NCBI GenBank assembly: GCA_024760905.1
Contig: CM045745.1
Location: 11,027,782-11,091,781, forward strand
Length of the DNA stretch: 64,000 bases
Direction: 5' to 3'
Source: Plotosus lineatus
Taxonomy: Eukaryota; Chordata; Actinopteri; Siluriformes; Plotosidae
The position numbers were made by a program, and so were the translations under genes. A model generated the notes under the pieces. That model was not told the origin of the DNA and ran no database searches. It saw only the letters and a list, made by a program, of their open reading frames with translations. Shown piece by piece: positions 47,201-58,300 of this stretch (the first letter of the stretch is position 1; each line of letters opens with the position of its first letter).

Positions 47201-50200
47201 GGTGAGGTTACAGGGGGCAAAGGTAAAGAAGGTGGAGGATTTGAAGTACTTGGGCTCAACAATCCAGAGCAATGGAGAGTGTGGAAAAGAGGAAGAACCG
47301 CGTGCAGGCAGGTTGGAATGGATGGAGAAAAGTGTCCGGTGTGATGTGTGATAGGAGAGTATCGGCAAGAATGAAGGGAAAAGTGTACAAGATGGTGATG
47401 AGGCCAGCGACGTTGTATGGTTTAGAGACAGTGGCCCTGGGGAAAAGACAGGAGGCAGAGTTGGAGGTAGCAGAGATGAAAATGTTGAGGTTCTCTTTGG
47501 GAGTAACGAGGATGGATAGGATCAGGAATGAGTACATCAGAGGGACAGCACATGTAAGATGTTTTGGAGACGGTCAAGAGAGGCTAGATTGAGATGGTTT
47601 GGACATGTACAGAGGAGGGATAAGTGAGTATATTGGTAGTAGGATGCTGAGGTTGGAACTACCAGGCAGAAGATGGATGTGGTGAAGGCGGACATGAAGG
47701 TCGTTGGAGTAAGAGTAGAAGATGCAGAGGATGGGGAGAGATGGAGGCAGATGATTCGCTGTGGCGACCCCTGAAGGGAACAGCTGAAAGAAGATAGTCA
47801 TCAAACGAGCCACAGGTTCCTGACCCCTGATTTTAGGTCTATTGTTTAATAGTGTGTATAACACTATTCTAGGTATTTAGTATTTTTCGTAGTTTATGGC
47901 TGATGTTTTCCTTTCGGCTTTTCTCAGGGGTCGCCACAGCAAATCATCTGATTCGCACATTTGATTTGGCATAGATGCCCTTCCTGTCGCAACTCTTTTA
48001 GCAAGGGACAGAAACATGCTGATGGCTTTGCAGCCTACTCTTTGAAAGTCAGCAATGGTTCTTTTACATGCCTCTCACCATAGACAGTGAGGGACATGGC
48101 CCGCCTTTGATAACCCAGTTAGCTGCACTGGGGGGACAGTGACAACCTTGTGGGGACTCAAACCCCCAACCTCAGGATCAGCAATCCTGTGCCCTACCAC
48201 TAGACCACCACTACCGCAAGTGGTTGAAAAGCTATAATCTTTAAAATGTAATGTTAATGCATAATGTCTACATTACAGTACTTATTAAATTCAGTTTACT
48301 TGTTAAATTAAATTCATAAATGGCGTATAATAGATCTATTTTCCTAATTAAAAAAATGCATAAACCACGTAACACTTGCATTTGTGGTTTTTTTTTTTTT
48401 TTAATTTTCCAGACTGTATTTCAGTGGAACAAGTACCGTTGTGTAAATTTTAGAAGTACTAAATATCGCTCACTGATGCACCGACTATGCCAACATTTTA
48501 CCAATAATTAATATCTAAAAGTTCTGTTGCATTAGTGTAGATGTAACTTTTTATTGGGAAAATGGAAATCGAACCCGAAACCGGAAAACAGTTTCAAGCT
48601 CAACCGATCAACGATTTTGGAACCGAACATATCTAGTAGCATTATTTTTATAATTCACAAGGTATTAATAAATGTAGAATCACTACTTCCCTAATTTGTA
48701 AGATCTACATGTTGCAAATCTTGCACTTTATTTTGGTGACACAGCCATCATCATTTGATATTTAATATTTCAAAGTCGTTTTTAAACTAATGTTCTGAAC
48801 GTTTTTGTCGTGTACCCACTGTGTCGGCCATTCTTGTTTTTGTTTCCGCCGTACGAACCCGTTTTTGGCAGTGCATGTTATCAGGCACTGCATTACAGAA
48901 GTGAAATATGGACGCAACCGTTTCGTCGTTGTCGGGTTTCGAAAGACCGCCAACCGCTTGCAAGACCGGCCATCATTGTCTATTGTCAAGACTTGCGATA
49001 ATGTCACATTGTATCAGAATATAAAGAATGTTGGTGTTATTCTGTGTTGTACTGTATATTCATGAATATACAGTACATTAGGGAGGCATGATATTAGTAC
49101 AGTGCTTCTCAAATAGTGGGGTGCCCCACGGCATCATACTGGGGAGGGGGGTGCAGGGTGCGGTGGGATGCTGGGGGGAGGAGGGGGGGGCGTATGACTT
49201 TGCAGAACATGCTTTTCAGGAACAGTGCGAGAATTAAGTGTAATTGCACCTCCACTCCACTAGTTGGCAGTCGCGCTCTCATTGTGTAGCGGTTTTTCAC
49301 ACGAGCAAACGATATGAAGTGCAGTAAACAACCCCTCAAGAAACAACATGGAAAAATTTCTAACCGGAAGGAAGAGAAAAGTGGAGAGAAACCGAGATAT
49401 TTAAACTCATTCAACTTATTTAACTCTTAATAAGGATGTATTTTTTTAATTTCAGGCACATTGTTTTTAATCTGTAATAGAAAAGATTTAAATTACACCA
49501 ATGCTAATGAAGTTTTTCTTTATTACAAATTGAACTATGTTTCTTTTTTGTTTATAATGTTAAAGATACAATGATATGCAGAGGTGTACTAATAACAATT
49601 TTATAGCCAAAGAATACTATTTATAATCACTGGCGGGGCTGTGGGGGGGGGGGCGTGAAATGTGTGGGTTTTTTTTTTTTTTTTTTAAGAAAATAATTGA
49701 GAAACACTGGATTAGTGATGGTGTGGTTGAATATTGTAATTATCCGACTTGTGATAAACAGTTGCAGTGTTAATGTCTTCATTCTTAGATGGATGCCAAA
49801 AAAGTGAACAGTGTGAGCAAATGCATCCAAAAGCTTACTTGAATTCCAAAAACTGACCATCATAATGCTGGTTTCTTCCACTTTAAACAAAACCATTAAG
49901 CCAAAATAAGTAAATACTGTATAATCTTGATTACAAGCTAGACTTTAAATCGATGTAAAATAATAATTTGAATCTGTGACCTATTGGTTGGCACATCTGC
50001 CTCACAGCAAGAAGGGCCTGGGTTCAGGTGTGTCTGTGGGGAGTTTGTAGGTTCCAATCCAGGTTTAGATTTCCCCTGGGTACTCCGGGTTTTCATCACA
50101 GTCCAAAGATATGCACATTAAACTAAACTGGCTATTCCACATTGACCCTAGATCAGTGAGCGATTTCCTTTCGGCCCTTTCTCTTTATCAAGGGTTGTGA

Positions 50201-52262
50201 ATGAATCGCACGTTTGATTTGGCATAGGTTTTTATGTCGGATGTCCTTCCTGACACAATTCTTTTAGCAAGGGACAGAAACAAGCTGACAGCTTTGCAGC
50301 CTACTCTTTACGAAAATCAGCAATGGTTCTTTTACATGAGTCTCTCACCATAGACGGTGAGAGACATGGCCGGCCTTTGATAACCCAGTTAAGTTCGCTG
50401 CACTGGATGAGGGGGGGGGGTGGTGACAACCTTGTGGAGAGTGGGACTTGAACCCCCAACCTTAGGATCAGCGATCCAGCACCCTATACCGCTCGGCCAT
50501 CATTGACCCTAGATCAGTAGTTTTCTGTTCCCGACCCCACACACACACAGAAGGAAAAAACATTTCATGCCCTGTGAGCAACTATAAATAGTATTTGTCT
50601 ATAAAATTATTAGTACACCACTGCATAACTTCTTCTTCTTCTTTTACTTTCGGCTGCTCCCTTCAGGGGTCGCCACAGCAAATCATCCGCCTCCACCTCA
50701 CCCTGTCCTCCGCATCTTCTTTTCTGACTCCAACGACCTTCATGTCTTCCTTCACCACATACACCACTGCATAACATTGTATCTTAACAAAAGAGATTTC
50801 AACTTGCAATAAAGAAACTTAACATTTTTTTTTAAAATCTGCAATAGAAAATATTTAAAGTGCACCAATGTGCCTGAAATAAAAAATACATCCTCATTTA
50901 TACTCATTCAACTTGTTTGTCTTCGGTTCTGTTAGAACTTTTTCCATGTTGGTTGTTGAGTGGTTGTTTACTGCGCTTCATATTATTTGCTCGTGCGGAA
51001 GAACCCATACACCATAGCGTGACAATGACAGCGCCACTGCCAACTCGTGGAGTGGAGGCGCAATTACGCTTAATTCTCATACACAGTTCCAGAAAAGCAT
51101 GTTCCCCGTGGTCATATGTGCCCCCAAGGGAGGTGTGCCCCACTATTTGAAAAGCACTGCCCTCGATGTATGAATGGTTGTTTGTGTCTCTGTTTGCCCT
51201 GCAGTTTTGTTTGGCAAAATTTTAAGGGTGTATCCCACCTTTACCTGACATCAGCAGAGAGGTAGGCTATTGCCTACCTCTCTGCTGATGGGTAGGCAAT
51301 AGCCTCCCAGTGACCCTTAAACGTTTAGGCAGATGAGATCATTTAAAGTCTACCGCAAGGTCTTTAGTTGCAATTATATTATTGCAAAAATTGGGGATTT
51401 AAGTAGAGCAAAGTGTGCTAAACTAACATGTTAGGATTAGTCAAATCTATTTCAAAGCGTGAATTCATCACCAGTGGAAATGCAGACGTTCCTCGGCTTA
51501 CGTTTTTAATTGGTTCCGGACAGCCGAAAACGAGTTGTCACAATGACGTATGATGCTCATACGTCTACATCCTATATATACAGCTATACATCCGTAAATA
51601 CCATTACCGTATCTCAAAACACCCCTAAATCAATTATCATAAACATAACATTGTAAAATGATATCATGTATCAAATTATATCAACATAAATTTCAAATTA
51701 GTCACTTATTTATACCGAGTCACATTACATGAAGCTTAAAACAGCCAATCAACGCTTACATTATGTGAGGCGCTCAATACTGAAAGTCGTGTACTTGCTG
51801 TGGGTTATACAGACTTTCGGTCTTTCAAGTGCACAAGGGTGCCATTGAACTCGTTTAGAACACAGTCTGCACTGATGCAGTCTACCAGCAAAGCGGAGAG
51901 TTCTTTATTCAAGAGATGCATACAAAGAACAAGTACAAATCCTAATGAATATTAATATAAAAATAAGTATACACTCTTAGGATTCTGCTAAAAGATAAAT
52001 ATCTGTAATTGGTCTGTAATTTGTGCATTTGGGTTTTCATTCATATTACAACTCTTTGCTTAACTGAGTATAGATGGTAGATTGTGCCGATCTGAGCAGA
52101 CAGTTAATTCATCTGTGTATGAGACTTGCACCCATGCTAGTAGGCTTACACTTATGACCAACCATATTTGCTTAGGGTTACAAAAGTCCGCAAAACAGTG
52201 TAAATACAAAGATCACGGAGACGAGGCCTTACCCTTGTGTTAACACGCTATGTAACGGAGAG

Positions 52263-52327
<65 letters not shown>

Positions 52328-55300
52328 AGAAGGGGGGGCACATTCAGTCTGTCGTTTGTAAACAATGAATGCAGCGTCAGTGTACTACGTAGGTACATCT
52401 AAACCCAAAATTTGACTTTTTTTTTTATTTTTTGGAAAAAAAAAACTAAAATCGAAATAACGTAAAACGGATAAACGCAAGTTGGGGAGTGTCTGTACGC
52501 CATTTATTTTGTTACTAGCAGTCTTTCACAATATGAATATTGTGCGGGTTCATATCACGATAATAATTAAGTTGAGATATTTTGCTGCCTTAAACTCCAC
52601 CATGGCATGTTCATGATGTATGGTAACTACTGTCTGACAGAAACGCATGGAAATAAACAGGACATTGGCAGCTAAAATTCTCGAAAGACACTCTTGAGAT
52701 CTCTTGACAATCAAAGTGATCTACACATTGAAAGCTTTTACTCTCATTATATTCCTGTTTCTATATGCTGGCCAGTTCCAAGTCTTGAATACACAGGCTG
52801 TGTCGCCAACTGTATACTATCACCACACTAAAGAACATGGCAACACAGCACTGGATACTTCAGTACTATTCAGACATACTTTAGTGTGTATTATGTGGTT
52901 CAAGACCTTAATGCAGCCGTGACAGGGGTGGGTGGACACTAACCAGTGTCTCTCTGCCTTACGCCGGTCCCAAGCCTGGTAAAATGCAGAAGGTTGTGTT
53001 AGTAAGGGCATTCGACGTAAAACCAATGCCAAACTTTATCATGCGAATCACAAATATTACCTCGCTACCGGATCGGTTGAGGCCCGGGTTAACAATGACC
53101 ACCATCAGTGCTGTTAACCAACAGGGTGCTGATGGAAATTGGACTACTGTTGGTCGAAGAAGGAGAGGTGGGAGGTGTGTCCATAGGCAGAGAGAGAAGA
53201 GGAAAAGCATGAGTCCAAGAATGAGAGTAGGGACTTTGAATGTTGGCACGATGCAAGGAAAAGGTAGAGAGCTGGCTGACATAATGCAGAGGAGGAAGGT
53301 GGACATACTGTGTGTTCAGGAGACCAGGTGGAAGGGTAGCAAAGCTAAAAGCTTAGGAGCAGGGTTTAAGCTGTTTTTTCATGATGTGGATGGGAAGAGA
53401 AATGGAGTAGGAGTCATCTTGAAGGACGGGTTTGTCAGGAATGTTCTAAAAGTGGAGTGTCAGACAGAGTGATGAGTCTCAAGTTAGAAATTGAAGGCAT
53501 GATGTTCAATGTTACTGCTTATGCTCCACAGGCAGGACGTTAGCTAAAAGAGAGAGAGATTCTGGAGTGACTTGGATGAAGTGATGCAGAGTACCCCCAG
53601 AGGTGAAAGAGTGGTCATTGGTGCAGACTTCAATGGACATGTTGGTGCAGGCAACAGAGGGGATGAGGAAGTGATGGGCAGGTTTGGTATCCAGGACAGG
53701 AACACAGAAGGATAGATGTTGATCGATTTTGCAAAAAGGATGGAAATGGCTGTGGTCAATACTTTCTTCAAGAAGAAACAGGAGCATAGGGTGACTTATG
53801 AAAGCGGAGGTCGGAGCACACAGGTAGACTCCATCTTGTGTAGGCGATGTAATTTGAAGGAAGTCAAGGAAAGTAGTGGTGGGTGAGTGTTGCCAAACCG
53901 CATAGGATGGTGATGTGCAGGATGATGCTGATGGTGAGGAAGGTGAAGAAGGCAAAGGCAGAGCAGAAGACAAAGTGGTGGAAGCTGAAAAAGGAGGAGT
54001 GTTGTGTTGTCTTCAAGGAGGAGTTGAAACAGGCTTTGGGTGGTCAGGAAGTGCTTCCAGATGACTGCACAACCTCAGCAAATGTGATCAGGGACACAGG
54101 TAGGAGAGTACTTGGTGTATCCTCTGGAACGAGAGTAGATAAGGAGACTTGGTGGTGGAATGAGGAAGTGCAGGAGTGTGTACAAAGGAAGAGGTTGGCA
54201 AAGAAGTGGGACATTGAGAGGACCGAAGAGAGTAAACAGGAGTACAGGGAGACACGGCGTAAGGCGAAAATAGAGGTGACCAAGGCCAAACAGAGGGCGT
54301 ATGATGACTTGTATGCTCGGTTGGACAGTAAGGAGGGAGAAAATGACTTGTACAGGTTGGCACAGCAGAGAGATAGAGATGGGAAGGACGTTCAGCAAGT
54401 TAGATTGATAAAGGACACAGAGGGAAATGTATTGACTGATGACAGAAGTGTGCTGGGAAGATGGAAAGAATACTTTGAAGAGCTGATGAATGAGGAAAAT
54501 GAGAGACAAAAAAGAAGTGGTGACTGTTGAGGAGTAGGAAGTAGCAAAGATTTGTACGGGTGAAGTCATGAGGGCTCTGAAGAGGATGATGAGTGGAAAG
54601 GCAGTTGGTCCTGTTCTTATCTCCTTTTTGACTAGACTTTCAAAATCTCACAGCTTTAATTATTTTCATCGACTGAAAAGAATCCTTTGAAAGACCCAAT
54701 AAAAATTCAGCTGCTTTGACTGTGAACACTCTGAGAATATTGGGGTTGTTGCTGTGTGTGTTTATACACACTGTGTGTGTGATATATACACACTGTGTGT
54801 GTGATATATACACACACACGCACACAGTGGTACCTCGGTTCTCGAACGCTTTGTAGATCAAACAAATCGGAATTCAAACAAAAAAGCCGAGATTTTTTTT
54901 TTTTTTGCTTTGGAAGTCGAAAACACATGAGGAAAAAACGAGACCGAGAGTGAGGAAAAGTGTGCAACTTTCGGAAATCAGTCTCTCTTGATTCTACATG
55001 ACCACTGTGTGCTTGTGGATGTGCTTGCTCCTGTGCTACAAAGTACAGTATACTGGACCGTGTTTTTTTATTTTTTTTAAATACGCAATTAGATTAGCTA
55101 ATAAACATGTCTCCAAAGAAAGTTACTGACAAAAGGTCAGTTGTGTGGAAAACTTGATGCGTTTAAGAAAGAGCTGATGGATAAGCATGAATCAGGCGTG
55201 CGTGTTACTGATCTTGCTAAGGAATATGGCACGGCGAAATCAACGATTTAAGAAGAACATAAAGAAGAACATAGACTGTTAAAGCCAGTGATGTTGCAAA

Positions 55301-58300
55301 AGGCTCGACGGTTATCAGGAAACAGACCGCGAGTGCTGGAGGAGGTGGAAAAATTACTGCTCCTATATATAAACAAGCAGCAGTTAGCAGGGGATAGTGT
55401 TTGTGAGGATGTGATCTGCTGCAAAGCTCGAAATCTACGATGATTTGGTGAAAAAAGACCCTAGCTCGAATCCTGAAGGGTTCCACTTTAAAGCAAGTCG
55501 AGGCTGGTTTGAAAATTTTATGCGGAGAAGTGGAATTCAGCGTGGTTCTTCACGGGGAAGCAGCGAGTTCTAGCAAAGCTGGCGCTGAGAAGTTCAAGCT
55601 GGAATTTGCTGATTTTTATCAAGGCTGAGAATTATCTTCCCGAGCAAGTCTTTAATTGCGATGAGACTGGCTTATTCTGGAAGGAAATGCCACGGATGAC
55701 GTACAACACGGAGTTATCATTTGGAGATTCCGAGGGCATTCAAAGCGAACAATGTGATTAAAAACTAAGTTGCCTTTTATGTGGCAATCCAATTTGAAAG
55801 CCTGAGTAACCAGGCAATTTTTCACTGAGTGGGTGCATGAGGTGTTTGCTCCAAGTGTGAAAAAAAATATTTGCATGAGAAAGCCCTGCCATGCAGCTGC
55901 CTTCTTTTAATGGACAATGCCCCTGCTCACCCTCTGAGTTTGGAGGAGTGATTTAACTGGGGAGTCTGATTTCATTCAAATTAAATTCCTCTGGCCTAAC
56001 ACAACCTCATTGATCCAGCCCATGGACCAGCATGCAATTGCTAATTCCAAGCAATTAACACAAAATTTCTCTTCCAGAGATGCTTTGAGGTGACTAATGA
56101 CACACAGTTAACACTTGGAGATTTTTGGAGGAATCATTTTAACATCTACCACTGCCTAACTATTGTTGATGGTGCCTAGAATCACGTCTCACACAGGTCA
56201 ATGAACTCTTCGTGGAGGAAACTGTGGTCTGAATGTGTTAAGGAGTTCGAAGGGTTTGGGGCTATGGCAAGCACCAGCACAGCAGCTCCTGCCGGGGAGG
56301 AACAGCAGGGCAATAACCAAATCGTCCAAGACATCGTCAGCATAGGCCAAAGTCTAGGTCTGGAAATGGACGTTGATTATGTCGACAACCTACTGGAGTA
56401 ACAACACGGTGAACTCACGAAGGAAGAACTCCTCCACCTTCAGGCAGAGCAGATGATGATGGAGGAGGAGATGTCTTCTGAAGCAGATGATGGATGGAAG
56501 GATGCCCCGACTTCACTTATTCAGGACGTGCTCAAAATGGAACGAATTCTATAGCTTTGTTGAACTGTATCACCCTGATAAGGCTAAGGCTAGCAGATCT
56601 GTTCACACCTTTAATGAGGAGGTCATTAGACACTTCCGTATGGTTCTGAAAAGAATGCTGAAACGGGCAACACTAGAAGTGTTCTTCAAGAGAAGAAGGG
56701 AACAGCCTGAAGACGTTAGCCCCTTCCAACCATTAACATGTAAAAAAAAAAAAAAAAAACATTTCTTTGACAGGTTTCATCACTGCATGCTTGTATTGCA
56801 CATATTCCTTTACACAAACAATAAACATAAATAAACAAAAAAAGACACAAAATAAATTAAATAAAATAAATCTATTAAGTTTTGTGTGTTTGTGCTGTTG
56901 TTTCACATTTAATATACAATTTGATGTATAAATGACTTTTTTTTTTTTTTTTTAAACAAGTTAGTTTTCTCGTGTCTTGGAACGGATTAAAACCGTTTAC
57001 ATTAATTGTAATGGGAAAAGCAGTTTTGGAATTCCAGCAGCCTTCTGGAACCGATTAAGATCGAGAACCGAGGTACCTGTGTGTTTATACATCCATGTGC
57101 ACAGGGATCCCTCACTTTTTCACTTTCCGCGGTTAATTGGGACCAGGATCCCCACGTGACCATCGAAATCCGTGAAGTAGGATCGTCCCCCGACTGACGG
57201 TATATAATATCAATAAATACATGTTCGATGCTATTTTCCAAGTTTTGGCTGGTCTGCGGGTTGAAGTTTTTCCATGTCTGTCCATTTGTGTTTGCTTGCC
57301 AGCTGTGCTTGGCTTCATGCAAATGAGCTGATCAAAAATGAGAAATTTATCTCTTTACTCAAAAACAACACCGTCTGTGGCTGTTATAATCTAATAAAAT
57401 TAGAGTTTCAAGGTCTTGGACTCTCCCGCATACTGGCGTACAGAAATGATTGGCGCTCCGCTGCAGTGACGTGGCATTGAAGATAGATGTATAGATTAAA
57501 TGCATGACATTTATTCATATGTTTTTGGTTTATTTGCTGTCTTATTTTTCTTTAAATGACAGTGAAATTATGTATTTATTGTTCTGTTAAGAAAGGCCAC
57601 CTGATTTATCCGAGAGCCAGATACAGTCATCAAAAGAGCCACATCTGGCTTGTGAGCCATAGGTTCCCGATCGCCGTTTTAGCGCATGTAATCGAGCCAT
57701 ACAGGGATGGGAATTTTCCGTGGATTTTATCAACCCAGGAGTAAAAACAGTGGTGCTGAAGAAAAGGCAGGAGGCAGAGCTGGAGGTAGCGGAGATGAAA
57801 ATGTTGAGGTTCTCTCTGGGAGTAACGAGGATGGATAGGATCAGAAATGAGTACATCAGAGGGACAGCACATGTAAGATGTTTTGGAGACAAAGTCAGAG
57901 AGGCTAGATTGAGATGGTTTGGACATGTACAGAGGAGGGATAGTGAGTATATTGGCAGTAGGATGCTGAGGTTGGAACTACCAGGCAGAAGGCCTCAAGG
58001 AAGACCAAAGAAGAGATTTATGGATGTGGTGAAGGAAGACATGAAGGTCGTTGGAGTCAGAAAAGAAGATGCAGAGGACAGGGTGAGGTGGAGGCGGATG
58101 ATTTGCTGTGGCGACCCCTGAAGGGAGCAGCCGAAAGTAAAAGGAGGAGTCATTTTTGTGAATCGTCTAAATCCGAGGAGAAAATATTTAGGGGGGCTCA
58201 GGTATGTGTTGACCTGGTCAGTCATTGAGATCAAGGCACCGTTTACATCGGCAGTTCAGAACGTACACTGTATTTGTTTGGCCGTTGAGAGAGAGATTGT

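Larger units (their letters stand above)
44533..47829 (+). mobile_element. Fold-back hAT MITE, split by an RTE LINE
   Basis: Termini CAGGGGTCGGGAACCTATGG and CACAGGTTCCTGACCCCTG are inverted. The arms are long imperfect inverted repeats: for example GGGCGGGTCCGATACTTTGA at about 44787 pairs with the complement of TCAAGGTATCTGACCCGCCC at about 45040. A half copy of the same family is at 57225-57680. The LINE at 45272-47793 is inserted in the right arm. Confidence 0.8.
44305..48640 (+). mobile_element. Outer hAT-like element (nested host)
   Basis: The left end TAGAGATGGATCAGTTCCCG followed by GTTCGGTTTCGG is echoed on the right, where the complement of 48600-48635 reads TAGATATGTTCGGTTCC. AAACCG/CGAACC-rich sequence lies inside both ends. 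If real, the element holds the fold-back hAT, the RTE LINE and a SINE. No transposase is seen. Boundaries are inferred. Confidence 0.4.

Noticed and set aside
52984..53472. Endonuclease frame resembling 'craniofacial development protein 2-like' as a host gene
   Set aside because: The adjacent sequence matches the RTE LINE at 45272-47793, so the name is a common mis-annotation of RTE endonucleases.
56201..56401. Short frame with MNSSWRKLW as a small host protein
   Set aside because: It is part of the decayed Tigger transposase at 55108-56740.
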